Program-made: the position numbers and the translations under genes
The notes under the pieces: generated by a model
Databases searched by the model: none
What the model saw: only the letters and a program-made list of their open reading frames with translations
Told to the model about the DNA's origin: nothing
From: Pelagophyceae sp. CCMP2097
Lineage: Eukaryota; Sar; Pelagophyceae
Reading direction: 5' to 3'
Length of the DNA: 64,000 nt
Assembly: GCA_026770575.1 (NCBI GenBank)
Contig: MU657173.1
Coordinates: 414,767-478,766, forward strand
Part shown: piece by piece, positions 1 to 15,100 of the stretch
How positions within the stretch are numbered: position 1 is the first letter of the stretch
How the letters are laid out: every line of letters begins with the position of its first letter

Positions 1-193
1 TCCGCGCGCTGCGACCGTCGCGCGGCCGCGCGCGCGCGCATGCGTTCGCGCGCCGCCGCGCGCCGCGCGTCGTCGCCGCCCGCGGGGGCCTCCATTGCCG
101 AAGCAACGCTCCGCGCGCGGTAGAAGCGCCTTCGCCGAAAATAACGAACTGTAGAAGTGCGTTCAAAAAGAGGGTCGTTCAAACGACAATGAA

Positions 194-3100
194 GTGCACC
201 CGCCGGGCGACGCGTGGGCGGCCGCGACGCGCCTCCACCGACTGCTTGAAACCGACGGATCCTACTTGAAACCCTTTTCGAATTATAACGCGAAGTTCAG
301 CGATACCTTGACCAACGACGTCGCGCCGCGCGCACGACGAGCGCCCGACGGTGGCGATCCCCCTTTCCGCCGACGATCGCGAGGTCCTGGCGGGCCCGGC
401 CGTGGTCCCGATGGAGCACTCGGCTTCGACGCCGCTGATGCGTCTGCCGCGCGCGGCGCCGCGGCAGACGCCGCAGCGGCAGCCTCCGGCAGACGACTCG
501 CCACACTTCCGCGGTGCGCCCCGCGCGCCACCGCCGTGGCGACCGCCCTCTTCACACGTTGTGTCTTGAAGCCTCTCTCGACAGGCGCGCTGACACGGTC
601 GCTGCCGGAGCTCCGTGGCAGCGCAGTGCCAGAGCTCCGCGCCGCGCGGCGGCGGCCGGGCACACAGACGCTGCATGTCAGCGAGGATGATGCCGCCGTG
701 CCGACCGACGTGCTCTCAAAGTGCGTCAAAAGGCCGACGAGACGCTTCCGCGCGGGGCTGACCGTCACACCACCCTGCTGGCACCGCTCATCTTGTCGGG
801 ATGCACGCGAGTCGGTCGCTCGTCGGGTTGCACGGAGGGGACCATTCACGCTGCCATCCGTGGCGTTGAGGACGGCCGGTCGTAGGTCGCTGCGGTCGCG
901 CCGGGAGCCTGCGCACGATCGGCTGCTTCGCGCGACGACGACGGACCCGGCCGCGCGCGCGCAGCAGCGATCCATCGCCGAGTTCGGCGGCGCGCCGTCG
1001 GGCGAGGACGTCGTCGAGCTCTTCGCGCGTGTGGCGGCCGCGTCGCAGGGATGGGGGCAACCTTTGGCGCCAGGGCGAGAGTGCAGACGAAAGGTGGTGT
1101 GCGTGCCGACAAAAAGCTTAGGCACGCAGGGCGCGGACGGTGCGCCGCGGTGCGTGCCGCTCATGTCGTCTGCGACGCTTCGAAGGAAGACGGGCGCGCC
1201 GCTGCGCAATTCGGCGGATTTGGTTCAGCTGCGGGCGTTGCATCCTATGCTGGCCAAGAAGGTCCTGCGCGGCGAGGCGCACGAGCCGTACAACCTCCTT
1301 CAAGTCTCGGACGAGCGCGCGGCGGCCCCCGTGCCCGAGGGCGCGGAAGTCTACTCGATGACGCGGACGGGCCTTGTCCAACTCGCGCCGGGACCCGCAC
1401 AAGTCACACCCCTCGAAGATTGGGTCTGGGAGGCGGCGGCGTTCCGCACCCTCCGCGCCTCTTTCAAGATCTTCCGCTACGCGCGCGAGATGCGCTGCCT
1501 CGCCCACTGGCGCCTTGCAACGAAACGGAGTATCTACGACCGGCTGCGCGCGAGAGTCGGCGCCAAGCTGCTCCTGGAGCGCGAGGCTTTTCGAGCGCCG
1601 CTCCTCGACGTCTTTTCGGCGGCGGCGGCGATGCGCACCACGTGCATGCTGGATCTGAGTTGCGTTCCGGAGCGGCCCGACGAGGCGGCCGGGGACGTGG
1701 CCGAGACTTTAGCGCCGCCGCCGCTCGTCGAGGGCGTGGCTCGAGAGTGGATGCACCTCTGCCCGCTGACGCGCACAAAAAAAGCGGCAGTGAAAGCTCT
1801 CAAGGACGCGGAATTGGGGGACGCCGATGCCCTCGCCGTATCGGCCCGCGGCGACGACGCCGCATTTCGGCGCGCCGAGCGAAGGAGGCTGGCGAGCGTC
1901 GCGGAGAGCGACTCTGCCCAGCGGCGCGCCATCGAGCTGCCTCTCTTTGAAAAGCGACAAACGAAGCGACAAAAGGCGGCTGCGGTGCATCTCGAGGCGG
2001 CCCTCGAGCGCGTCGTCCAGGCCTGCGCATCCGCGCGAAACGCGGCGCACACTTTAGTGGCAAGAGACGACGCATCGCGCCAGACGGCTTTAGAGCAAGT
2101 TGCTCTTATGAAGGGCGTGAGCGTTGGGGAGGTGCAAGGCAAGGACCAGTCCATGGCCGCCGCGCGGGAGGAGGCGGCGACAAGGCGCACTTTGAGGGAC
2201 GCGGAGCGCGAAGCCAAGGTCATGTTCGGCGCCTTTGTCCGCTTGGCGGACCACGTCGTCGTCGAAGCGCTCGTCCAGTGCGGCGAATCTGCGGCAAGAT
2301 CGCTGCGGCACCGCCTCGACCGTGCGCGCGCTTTGAAGATTGGCTTCTTCCGAGTCTCCGTCGCCTTTCGCGACTACGAAGGCTGCGACCGCCGCGGCGT
2401 GAGAAGCAGTGGGGCACTGAACGTTTTGAACGGCTGTTTCGAAAAACAGGACGACGTCAAGATCCGGCCGGCTACAGACCTCAAACAGGCCTGGACAGCC
2501 AAGTCGGCCGGCGTCTGCGGCGAAGACGTCGACGCTTCCGTTTCAGCGTTGGACGACGAGGCGCTGGAGCGGCTCTCTCTCGACGAGGCGGTGGCGGAGC
2601 GCTTGGGCGCCACGGTGTCGAGAAGCCTCGGGGGGACGACTTTCTCGCCGGACTCGGACGAGGTCCGCGAGGCGGCGGCGAACGTGCTGCACAACGCGGT
2701 TCACGTCTTAGACGGCATCCCGCGCTTAGAGTCCATGTGGCCTTACGGCGGCGACGTCTCCGCGTTGCGCGCGTACGAGCAAGCCTTCCGCGGCCACACG
2801 GCCGCGGGCGCGGACGAGGCCGACGCATCGAAGAAGGGCCTCGCCGACGCCGAGGCGGTCGCCTCGAGGGCCGTTGGGCGTGCAAGGCGGACCGAGGCAA
2901 AACGCAACGCCAAGAGGTTGAACCGCAGCGACTCTTCCGTAGCCTCGACGTCCGACTCGCACACCTCGGACGACGGCTCTTCCCGCGGCGACGCCTCGCG
3001 CCGGCGAGACTCGCGATCCGGCGAGACGTCGCGATCCCGCGAAATGGGCCCCACCACGTCTTGCGCGACGTCGCTCGCTTCGCCGACCGCCGAGGCCGAC

Positions 3101-6100
3101 GGCGCGTCGCTGGCGTTGCGCGACGATTCGTCGCAGGTCACGCCGAGCCGCTCGACGCTCTTGCGGCAGGCTCAGGGAGGCGTCGCGGATCTCGTTCGGC
3201 GCGCATGCGAATCTTCGGTCCACTTTTCCAACGCGCTCCTTGCCATCGACGGCATCATCGTAGACTCGTTTGCCAAAGGAGACGAATACGCCGCTTCGCT
3301 CGATGTGCTGAGGTCGTTGTTTGATGCTTACGCGTGGCAATACGAAAACTACGCCACCGCCGAATCCCAAGTCGAGGCGCGCGCGGCGCGGCCAGAGTGC
3401 TGGCGCGCGTTAGCAGTGGCCGCGTCGCTGGACGCGCAGCTCGTGCACCGAGACGTCGAACGTCTCAGGAGGTGGCGCTTGGAGCTCAACTCTTCCCGAC
3501 CGCGCGGGAGCTGCGGCGCCATCGAGTGCGCAACGCGGCGGCTGCGGCAGACGCTCGCCGGCGCGACTCGGAAATTTAGAGGCCAAATACGAGCCAATGC
3601 TCTCAATTGCGCCAGACTCCACGCCTCGGCCGCTTTGCGCGTTGCGGTTCGTGCAAACCTCGTTTTAGACGAGCAGCCGGAAGAGCTGCGCAACTTTGCG
3701 CGCGCCGCCGCAGACGTCGTCCTCGCGCGCGCGTTTGCGTGGCCCGCGGTGGACGCGCTTGCCGGCGCGGCGCTGCATTTGCACAAACTCTTGAAAAGCG
3801 ACGCTCTCGCCGACGACGACTTCGACGCAGTCGTACCGGGCGACGACGACGACGTCTTCGAGCCGGAGATACCCAAAGGGGCGGCGCGGTCCCTCGACGA
3901 CGTTTCGGCGCCGGCGCTGACGGCGAGCGACGTGGCCGCTGGCCGCACGGACATTTGCGTCTCCCTCGCGCAGCTCGAGGCGCAGGCGGGCCTGCGCAAG
4001 TTCAAGGTGGCGCGGCACGTGGCCTGGCGCGACGGCCGCCTCGGTGGGGCGCACGCGCAGGTGGACGTTGAAGTCGCCAAAGTTTCCAAAATCGTCTTCG
4101 TGCTGGCTCGGACGCTCGCGGGCCAGCGCTTCGTCGCCGCCGCCGACGACCGCTACGACGACGCCTGGCGCATGGTTGAAGATTTGGAGCCGCAGCGAAG
4201 GAAGCTTGATGGTGTCGAGGAGACGGCCGCAAAACTCGCCGACTTGAGAGGCCTGCTTGGTGTCGTCGCAAAGGAGGTCCAGGCCATCGAGCGCGGCGAG
4301 GGGCTGCAGGCCGACGGCGAAGGGTGCGACGCGACTGGAGCGGCCGAGGGTCGCACGCGCGAGGTGGAAGACTTTCCCGTCGAGGCGGTGGTGTGGCCGC
4401 ACGACGCTGCTTTGGCGGTGGACGTGGCGTGCGCGCGCGTCTTCTTTTCGCGCGCGGAGCTCTTATGGAACATGATCGCCCGGTGGCGCGAACTGCACGA
4501 AGGGTGGCTTGGGCAACCGCTCCTCCACGTCGACGGCGACGCTTTAGACGCCGAGTCCAGACTCTTTGCGCGCGAGTCTGCCGCGTTAGTTGAGCGTTTA
4601 GCCTCGCCCTGCCATGGGGACGACGCCTACGACCCTCAAGGTCAGATTTCCGAAACGGCTGATGGCTCGGGCCGCACTGCTTCTCTTCCGCCGCGCGGCG
4701 GCGGCGCGGCGCAGCGCCTGCTCCGCGAGACGCGCGAGTTCCGCAGTCTGGTGCCCGTGGCCATCGAGCTGAAGAACCCGGATTTGCTCTCGCATCATTG
4801 GGCCAAGCTCACTCGCCACGTCCTCGCCTCGGCCGCCGCGCCGCCCGACGACGACGACGCCGACGACGCGCTCTCCTTCCGGCCGGCGACGACGTCTTTG
4901 GATGACCTCTTAGGATGCGGAATTTCGAAGCACGCGGCTTTCGTGCATACGCTCGGGACGGCCGCGACAGCCGAGGCGCACATCGGCAGCGCTCTGAGGA
5001 CCCTCGCCGGCGCCTGGGACTCCGCGCAGCTGCCCGTCGTCCTCTTCGCCGACGAGGGCAACGACGGCGTGCCGCGGGCCGAGCTGGGTCCTTTAGACGA
5101 CGTCCGAGCTTTGGCCTCGGAGCACCGCGCCGCCCTCAAGGTGATAGACTGCGGCGACCACGGCGCCGCTCTCCGGCCTTTGATCTTGGCCTGGCGCCGC
5201 CGTTTAGACGTCCTTTTGGCCACTTTGGCGAGGGCAGAAGAGCTCGATGTCGGGCTTCGAGCGCTGAGGCCGTTGATTCCCGACTTTGGGAGGGTTTTCA
5301 AGTACGCCACGACGAGGCTCATCTACACGAACCGCACCTGGCACGACGCTCTCGAGGCCATCTCTCAAGATTCGCGGCCGCTCTTGCTCATCTCGGACGA
5401 CGGATTGATGCACGATGACGTCGAGGGTCACCCACCTTCAACCCGGCGTCTAGACGGCTGGGTCCACGACCTCCGCTTCCTGGACGAGCTCAGGTTCGAG
5501 CTGCGCGACTATCTCGCAGCGAAAAGAGCGCACTTTGCCCGGTTCTACTTTCTGTCTGATGCCCATCTGACTCAGGCCTTGGGCCAGCTCAGAGTGCGCT
5601 TCGGTTCGTTGGCCGGCGTTGCGCGCGCGGTCCCGACGCTCTTCCCGGGCGTGTGTGCGATTGAGCAGTCGGTCCCGAGTGCAGACGACGACGAGGCCTC
5701 TTACGCTTCCTCGGAGGACGCGGACGTTGCCGCTTTCAACGCAGCAGAGGCCCAAATGCCCGCGGCGGGCGCGTCCCAGCGATTCGCCGAGGCCACGAAA
5801 GCCCCGAGAATCGGCGCCGTCGTCGACTCTTGTGGGGAGAGGCTTGTTTTAAGGCCCGTCGCCGTTCGAGGCGTCCCGGAGGAATGGCTCGCCGCTTTAC
5901 AGCGAGAAGTGCGGGATGCTCTCAAAGCGGCGTTGACGCACGTCCTCCGGCTGCAGCTGCGGCGAAGAGCTCGGGATGCGGACCACGTCGTGGACGAGAG
6001 CGCGGGCGCGCCGGCGCAGGTGCGCATTTTGGCCGAAAGGGTGAGATGGACTGGCGACATTTCCGCGGCGCTCTCTTCGACGATCAAGCACGGCGATGTC

Positions 6101-9100
6101 AGTTTCCTGACGGAGTGCTGCGCCTTGTTCCACGCGATCGCTCGCCAGCGCGCAAAGGACGTGCGAGACTACAGGGCGGAAACAGTGCAATCGCACTGCG
6201 CAGCACTCCCCGGCTCGAGCGCGGCGGCGCCACCGAGGTGGCGCGTCGTCGCGGAAGAGGCCCTGCTCATGCTGGCCATCCAGCACGCCGAGGCTGGGGA
6301 TGCTTTGCAGGCGGAGGCGCGGGATGTGACGTCGTTGGATGATTGGGCGTGGCAACAGCACTTTAGATTTTATGCCATTACGCAGGCCGAGGCGCACGAC
6401 GTCGTCGGGTTCACCGCCGGCAGCGACCGCGCACGAAGAGGGTCGGACGCGGCGCACTTTGCGTCTTCGCTTTCCGCGAAAATTAAAGCGCGATCTGAGG
6501 TCGGTGCCATTTCGAGACTCGGGCCGGTGGTCACCGCCGCAGTCGGCGGCGAGTACGTCGGTTCCACAGCGAGGTGCTACCTCACGCCTTTAGCGCAGCG
6601 GTGCGTCCTCGCCATGCTGAACGCTCTCCGGTCGCTCAACGGCGTGGCTTTGCTCGGCCCCAAAGCGGGGGGCAAGGCCGAGACGGTGGCGTCGCTGGCG
6701 GGCGCCCTGGGCACCGCCGTCGTTTTACGCGGCAGCGGCGCGATTTTAAACGCGGCGGACGGATCGGCCGTGACGTTGACGCGCCTCTTCTGCGGCGCCG
6801 CCGCGACAGGCCACATTCTCCTCTTCGACGTGGCGACCGACGAGGCGCCCAAGCTCCTCAACGCCATTGCGGCGCACATAGACGCCCTCTCGACGGCCGT
6901 CCGCCTGAAAGCGGCGAGCGTAAACTTTTCACCGCTCGCGCCGCCCGTGCCCTTCAACAAGTTCAGAGCAGAAGACGACCACTGGCGCGACGCCATGCCG
7001 TTGATAGTCGTCAAGTTGTCGGGCGACGCGCATCGGAACTCGGACGCTCTTCTCCGAGGGGCGGCGGGCAGGCGGCTGCGGGCCGTGGCGCTGAATACGC
7101 CCGATGTCAAGGTTCTAGTCCACCTCGAGCTCCAGCGCCTCGGCTTCGCCGCCCAAGTCGCAGAGTCGGCGGGCTTTGCGATTTCGGCTTTAGTGCACTG
7201 CGCCAACGCTTTGAGCCTTGGGGTGGTTTTCGGCTTGAGGGAGGGTGTCAAAACCGCGCAGCACGCCGCATTGCTCCTCGCCGGCCAGCAGGTCCTCTCC
7301 TTGGAGACGGCGGCGGAGCGCGACTCCGCCGTTGCGCGCTTCCGCGTTTTGTACTCCGAGAGTTTTGTATGCCAGGAGGCGCGAATTTCCGAGGAAGCGC
7401 GCTTCCGCGTTTTGTATGCCGAGGCGCGAATTTCCGAGGAAGCGCGAATGCGGCGGAGTTTGCTCTTTGCGGCTCGTCTCATCTTTTGCATCAACGTCCA
7501 CGATGCCGACCGCGCGGCCATCCTGGCAATCGTCGACGACGTCTTCCCCGCCGAGTACGCAGACGCGGCGGCTCTGACCGCCGAAGACGAGGACAGCCGT
7601 CGCCACAGGCAGCGCACCGCCTTCTTCGAGGCGCACCGCGGCCCCCCGACAGCAGCGCAGACTTCGGCCATGGCGTCTCTCGGCGCGGCGGTGGATCTCG
7701 GCGCGGCGGCGATCGTAGCCGAGGCGGGCGCGGGCAAGACGGCGTGCATCGACGCCGTGGCCGGGGCTGCGGGCAAGGTCATCTTGCACACTGTTGCGCC
7801 TGCGTCTTTGCCCTTCGATTTGTGCTTCGGCGCAGACGGCATCGCGGCGCGTCTGCTCCGTCTTTCAAGTCGCGCGGCAGACGCGGAGATGCCCGTCGAG
7901 AGGTGGATACATCTCGACGGGGGAGTCGACTCAGAGGCATTGCTCCTCCTCCTCTTCGACGAGCTCGCCAAAGCCAAGCCCGACCCCTTTGCGGACCTCG
8001 CCAAAGGCCCCGCAAGCCGGCGCGTCCGCTTAGTCGTCGAGACGGACGCTCTGCCGGACGCGAGCCCGGCGCTCCTCTCGAGGATTTCGATAGTGCACCT
8101 CGCTTCTTTCGGCAAGCAGGCCGCCGAGGACGCGGGGCACGCCTCGGCCGTTGCGCGCGCCTGGTTCGACCGCAACTTGCGCGTCGCGCTCGAGGAAAGC
8201 GGGCGCGGGGACGTTTACGACGAGCTCGACTCTCTCCTCGCCGAGATGCCTCTCTCAAACGCGCTGAACAAGGCGCGCGCGTACGACGCTTTACGAGGCG
8301 CGGCATCGCGCGATTCCAGCGCGGACGACGCGCGGCGGTTGAATGCGATGTGTACGCTGGCCGCTTCCTTGCTCGACCCAAACGACAACCTGGACCGTTC
8401 CGAGAACCAAACCGCGCGCGAGGCGGCGACGCTCGCGCTGGCCTGGGGCGTCGCCTGGGGAGTCTTCGGACACGAGCTGTGCAGGGCCGAGGCCGGCGAT
8501 TCATCGGACTGCGTGGCCTGGCTCGGCACCTTTTTTGAAAGCGACTGCGACGAGGTCCTCCTCGGCCAAGCCTGCGCCGGACTCGCCCCGAGGCCGGACC
8601 TCAGCGGATTCGTGCCCTGGAAACACCTCGCCGAGCGCGCACCCGCCGCGCCGGAACCGGAGTTGCTGCGAGACGTCGTCGTACCGTCGGACCGCTTCGA
8701 ACGCGCATGTTTCCAACTCCGCTTGTTGGGCCGCGGCGGGCCGCGCGAGCGCGCGGCGCCGGCGAGGGCGCTGGCGATGATCGAGGCGGCGGAGCCGGGC
8801 GTCGGGGCCTCTGCTTTGGCTCGTTTCTTTGCGGCGCGAGTCGTCGCGGGCGTCGATTTTAGAGGCCAAGTGGCTACGGCCTGCGTCGGCGCCGCCACGA
8901 CGGCCGAAGCTGTCAGGGCGACTTTAATGCGGCGCCTCGCGCCGAGCCGCGCCCTGGGCGACGGCGCGCGCGGCGGCGGCCTGGAGCGAAGGTCGGCGCG
9001 GCATCTCGGCCGCAGCGCTGCCGACGACGACTTGAGCGCAGACGTCGAGCGCTGCACCTTATTTTCGCCCGTCGGAGGGTCCGTGGCCGCGTCGGCCAAG

Positions 9101-12100
9101 CTCTACGTCGTAATCGACGACGTCTCGCTCGGCGCGGCGGGCGGCGGCGGCGCCGCGCAGCTGGCGCGCGCAATTGCGGCGCACGGTGGAAGGTGCCACG
9201 TCGACCTCGAGCAGGCCACGAACCTCGCCGGCGCCACGTTCGGCGACGACGATCAGCCAGTGGCAGTGCGGCAGATTCTGGGCGTCGACTTGATCGGCGT
9301 CGCGTCGTCTCGCAGAGTCGAGGCGCGGTGCCGCGCAGCGTTTTCGCCCGTCTCCCTCGCGCGGCCGAGCGAGGCCGACCTCGCCGCGATCTTCGTCGGC
9401 GTTTCCAGGCGCGCTTTGCGATGCGATGCGATGGACGTCGAGCTGAAGTTGCACGCGGCTGCCATCTGCGGGATGACGCACCTCGCGGCGCGCGAAAACC
9501 TCAAAGCGGTCACGTCCGTGCTCCACACGCTCTCGCGCGTCGCGCGTGCGCTCGCTTTGGGTTTGGACGGCGAGAAGCGCCTGCCCCTGGCGCGCTTGAT
9601 AGCGCACGAATTGTGCCGAGAACTCCGAGACGCGTTCCAATCGACCAACGTCGGGTCCTTCAAAGGCGGCAAGACGCAGTTCGACGAGCTGGTCCGCCCG
9701 GCGTTTAGCCTTGACGGCGGCGCCGACGCGTTTGCAAACGTGCGCGAGATGTTGGTCGAAGCTTCGCCCGGCGGGCGGTGCTACGACCGGCGGCGGCGCG
9801 CGGCGTCTGTCGTGAGCGTCCGCGTTTCTTCCGTCGTCGAGGCCATGAACGCGGCGCGGCTCCTCACCGCGCATCCGCCCGTGGCGCTGCCTTGCCATGG
9901 GTCGCACCACGTGGCGCGGTGCGCTCGGGCTTTAGCGGCGCACGGGGTAATCGTCCTCGCGGGCGAACGCGGGTCTGGTCGAAGGTCCGTCGCGGTCGCG
10001 GCGGCGCACCATTTAGGCATGGCCGTGGTGCACGCGCCGCCGCCGCCGCCACCGCGAGACGGCGCGAAATTACGATTGCCCCACGACGATAAACGCGACG
10101 ACGCCCGGACAGACGCGCGCTTCGCTTTGCAACCCGGCGGCGACGCAGCCTGGGCCGCAGTCTTCCGCAAAGCCCTCTTCGCAGCCGGCGCCGGCGAGGA
10201 CGTGGTCGTTGTCGTCGCAGACGACGCCTGGCGAAGTTCGGCGGAGACGGCCAAAAGATTGGATGACGTTCTCGCTGCTATCGAATCGGGCGCCGTCTGC
10301 GACTCTACACTTTTCAGAGGTGAAGACGAGGCGCACATCGTGCAGGAGCTCGCGGCGGCGGCGATGCAGGCGCAGGCGCAGAAGCAGGCCGAAGAGTCGG
10401 CGATGGAGGACACCTTCTCGGCCGACCTCAAACGGCCGCGGCTGCGGCGCTACACGAGCCCTACGGAAACGCCGGCGCCGCCGGCGACGCACGGGTCGCT
10501 CGAAGAGCGCGCGGCGCTCGACGCGTTTGCGGCAAAGGTGAGGGCGCATCTCAAACTCGTCGTCTGCTGCGACGGAGGTGATCCGGTGTACGCAGCCGAG
10601 TCGTACGCGAGACACGCTTCATCTGCAGAGGCCAAGGAATGCCTGAAAAGGTTGCTTCGAAAAGCGACCATCGACCGAATTGAGTTCGATGACTTGGAGT
10701 CGACCGCTTTCAATCTTCTCAGCCCTTCGAGCGACGGCCGAACACCTTCTCTTGCGGCGTGGCTCTCGCGGCCGAGCGTCGACGTCGCCCTCCAGCTCCC
10801 AAAGAGGTTCAAGAAGAAGTTCGAGCTCTCGCAGGCCGAGGCCTTATTGAGAGGCGTCGGCAGAGCGGCGCAGCAGCTCGAAGAAGCGCTGCCGGGCCCG
10901 GCGAAAAGAGCGTTGGCGAAGAGCTGCGCCGAGGCGTACGCCGTAGCTTCGAGGCACGTTTCCGTGGACCCGTGCTCGTTTCGCGCTTTAGTCGTGGCCG
11001 CCGCGACGGTCGCGGCGTGGCGGTCCGAGGCTTTGCTATCTACGTCTGCCTTTGTCGACGCGGGCCTCTGCGCTTTAACAGACGCGCACGGCGCGGCGGC
11101 GCGGCTGACGAGCGACGCTCAAAAAGCGAGGAAGGACGCCGCAATTGCGTTTGCGGATTCGAACGCACACGCCGCGGCTTGCCACGACTGCGTCGACGGC
11201 CTCGAATTGCAAGAGGCTCGAAAGCTCGAAAGCGCGCCGGTCAAGGCGCAGGCTTATGAAGCGCGCGATTTGGCGATAAAGGCGCACGACGCCGCCGCTT
11301 CGGCGACGCACGCCGCCGTCCTGGCCGCGGTGCAGGCAGTCCGCTCCATTTCCCGCGACGCCATGGGGTCCGACGAGGCGCCAAAGCCGCGGTTCGTGCG
11401 CCAATGCCTAGAGGCGCTGGCCTTGGTCATGATGGATGCGGCGCCGTCGGTTGAAGCGGGATGGGCACGGTTCACTTCAGGAAAAAGCCTTTCAAACGCT
11501 CTTGTAATATGGCTCGCTGTGGCCCCGCACGCTGCGAGCGGCACGCCACCCCCGGCCGCGCGCGCACGGCGCGCCGCCGCGGGCGCCGAATCGCCGTCGG
11601 ACCGCGCCGCGGCGCTGCTGGCCAAGTGGTCCGCCGCCGTAGCCGCGGCCCAAGGGCTTGTCGAGCCGCCGGAGACCGGGGCGGGCCACATGCGCAGGAA
11701 GATGGGCTTCGATGGCAAAAACGTCGGCGCGCCCTGCGGCAATCTCGCCCGCGCCATGGTCGCCCACTGGAACGCGCTGGCTGGAGAAACCACTGTATCA
11801 GCTTTCCGAACAGTCTGCCGCGCCGAGACGGACATCATTTCAGCGTGCAGGGTGGAAGCTCTGGACGACGACGCCATTTTGGCGGCCAAGGCCTGCCTGA
11901 AAGCGACGGTCTCCGCCGTCGGCGACCGGAAAAAACAGGGCACAGACTCGAACGCTTTAGCCGTGGCGCACGAGCAAATGGCGCGCGCCGCAGCCGTGCG
12001 TTTCCAGGAATTCACGGCGACTTTAACGCGCTGGGACGGCCGGGCGGCGGCGCTGGCTTGTTCGCACGCCGGGCTGCCCGCGTCGAGCGCGCTGGCTGCG

Positions 12101-15100
12101 GCGGCGGTGACGTACGGCGCGCAGCTGTCCAACGCGCCGTCCAAGGCGCCGCCGCTCTTGAGCGCGAGGACGCCGCGGCAGAAGCGTCTGGACAAGGCGA
12201 CGTCGCCGAGATGGGTCTTGTTGGACGCTTTAAACCGAACCCTGCTCGGGTCGCCCTTGCGACGCCAGGACGCCGCCGGCCTGCCGGTTGCGTTTCCGCC
12301 TCTGTGCGCGGCCGTCACGGACGAGGCCTGCGACGGCGGCGGCGGCGGCGACTACGGCCTACCTCTTCGGCGCTGGGCCTCGCAAGGCCTTTTGCAGGGC
12401 GGTTGCGGTGGCGATTTGGCCTTTGCCGTCGCAGCGGCCAACGCGCCGGATGGCATGCGGGTCCCCGTCCTCGTCGACCCCGACGGCGACCTCTCGATTT
12501 GGCTCGACGGCGTCTACGACTGCACGCGGGGCGACTCGCAACTTGCTCGGATCTACTTGTCCGCAGACGGTTCTGCGTCCCTCGTCGAGCAGTCCACGGG
12601 TGGCCTAAGGCGAAAGCAGGACGACGCGCCGATGCACGCCACGCCCTTTTGCGCGGCTTTGCACGAAGCTTTAAAAGGTGGAACGTACCTGGCTATTGTT
12701 GTCGAGCTCCCCGACGACCTCGCTGGCATCGGCAAAGTCCTTTCCGCCGCAGAGCCCGTGCTCCGCGCGAGGTTCGAGGCGCAGGCGTCCCCAGACGCTT
12801 TAGCTGCGGCGCTGGACGGCCTAGTTGGCCGCGACGGCAGCGACGACATGCCGTTGGAGCCCAGACTCAAGTCCCCACCCAAGGCGATGCGCAGCCCAAT
12901 CGAGCCGGCGAGGCGGGCGTCGGACCGCGCCGCCACGCCAACGAGGCGGGCGTCGGACCGTTTGGCCACGCCAAAGGAGGAACCGCCGCGGAGCGCCGCG
13001 CGCCTCTTCTTTCGGACGTCTTTGCGCTTTGACGACGCCCAAAACGCGCTGCAGAAACAAGTGTCGCCGTCTTGCTTCGCTTTACTGACGATGATCGACG
13101 GCGCGTCGAACGACGCCTGCGGCCGTCTGGTGACCCTTTGCACCGTCGACGCCGACGCTTTGAGGGAGCCAAAGTGGCGAGGCACCGTCGCGGCGACGTT
13201 GGCGGCGGCGGCCAAGGCGCGCGCGGCGGGCTTGACGCTGCAGGAGGACGAAGACGCTTTGCTCGAGGCGGCGGCGGGCATGGACGACTTGGCGCTCGCG
13301 GCTATTGACGACGAAACGCCCCACGTCGTCGCCGCCGCACGGAGGAGGGCGGCGTCGGAAAAGCGCTTCACCATGGCCCTCGACCAGGCCCTGCGCGCTT
13401 TTAGGCGCCGCGATGCTTTATGTTTGCGGTTCAGGCCGTACTGCATCGCGGTGGCAGATGTGATCAAGGCCTGCGCCGCGGACGGCGGCGCCTCGGGCGC
13501 TTTTGCTCTCAAGGCGCACGCTGCAAGGCTCATGGCGTGGGTGATGCACCATGTCGACGCGACAGGCGCCGTGCCCACCTTCGAACAGGACCCCGCAGTT
13601 GTCGTCGAAATTACGAGAGCAGCGTGGTATCTGGTGAGGCCCAACGTGCCCTCGGCAGAAACGCTGCCGCGCCTACTTGCCATTGCCGCCGCGACGCTCG
13701 AGCACCGCGCGCAGCTCGCCACGGCGCTCGACTCTTCGAAAGAGTCGCACCGGTCGGTTCTCTCGGACAAGTCGACCCTCGACGCAGTCGTCCGCTGCAG
13801 CGATCCGGGGCCCGCCCTCGCACTCCTGGCGCAGGCCGACGCCGCGGGCGGCCGGCGAGCTGCGGGAACAGCGGACGCCGTCGTGCGGTCGTGGCTCGCG
13901 CTGGACGGGGCCGAGGCGCTGGAGGCGTCCGAGGCGGTGGAGGGGGCCGAGGCGGTGGAGGCGTCGGCGGCTCTGTGGCCGCCGGCGGCGGTCCGGCGCG
14001 AGCTGGCGCTTCTCGAGCTGGACCTCGGCGACCTGCGTGGCCTCTGTGAGGACGTGGCTTCGCACGCGGCGTCGTGGGAGGAGTTGTCCCTGCGAGGCAC
14101 TTTTTGCGAAATTGTTTTTGGCGTGCAAGTTTGCGCTTCGGACCGCGCGCCTCCTGAATTAGCGCAGAAATTCTTTGGCGACCCGGCTCACGTCTCGCGG
14201 CAGCGCACCCTGAAACGCGCGCCAAAGGCAAAGGCCGCGGGCGCGGCGCGCGAGGCGGCAAAAGCGGCAGCGGCGGACGTTGTGCGCCAAGTCGGCCAAA
14301 CGTCCAAAGTGGAATCCGCGGTGGAGGCGGCCAGGGGTGCGCTCGAGGCGGCCACCGAGGACGAGGACGAGGAGCCCGGAGAGCCGGAGCCGGACGCGGA
14401 GCCGTTTTCCAAGCTGCTGCTTCTGCGCGCGTTTCTGGGTCCCACGCAGCTCCCCAAAATCGCCCGCGCGCTCGCAAAGGCCGTCCTCGGCATCGACGCC
14501 GACGCAAAAGCCCACTGCTGCGCGCCCGACGTCTGGCCACCGCGCAAACCGGTGGTGAAGGAGGGCGTCGCGGCGGTCAAGGAGGCAAGTGTCGACGAAT
14601 TCCACGAGTTTCGCGCTTTCGACGACTCGACGGCGGCGAGTGCGGCGCACTTTTTATGCGCGGCGGCGCGCGCCGTCTCGTCAGCGCAGCCTGTTTTGGT
14701 GCGGTGCAGTGCCGACGTTGATTTTGCAGAAGATGCTCTCCGCGGCGCCGCAATCCTCTTCCGCGACGCCGCAAATTCCGAGTCCGACGCCGCCCCCGCC
14801 TTGTTGGGGCCGGCGATCCTCCACGTCATGCTCGGCGCGCCGGCGGCGCTGGACGCAGCGGTGGCGGCGATGAAGCGAGCGAGGGCGTCGGGCGAATGGG
14901 TCGCGCTGATTCATTGCCAACTTTCGCCGCTCGACCGAATCGCGGCGGCGCTGGAAGCTTTGAAGCGGTCCGACTTTGAGCACTCGGCGACGGAGGCGCA
15001 GAAGCATCGCTCGGCGACGTTTCGTCTCTTTGCGTTTGCGTTTGAGAGTCACGGCTCGAGTGGCGCTTCGGTGACTCGCGCGCTGGAGCGGTGCTGCGGG

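Noticed and set aside
6577..8175. Long minus-strand open frame opposite the dynein gene (532 codons)
   Set aside because: Its product is low-complexity Ala/Arg/Ser and mirrors the codon bias of the plus-strand dynein, whose family motifs run through the same stretch. Similar antisense frames occur over all GC-rich genes here.
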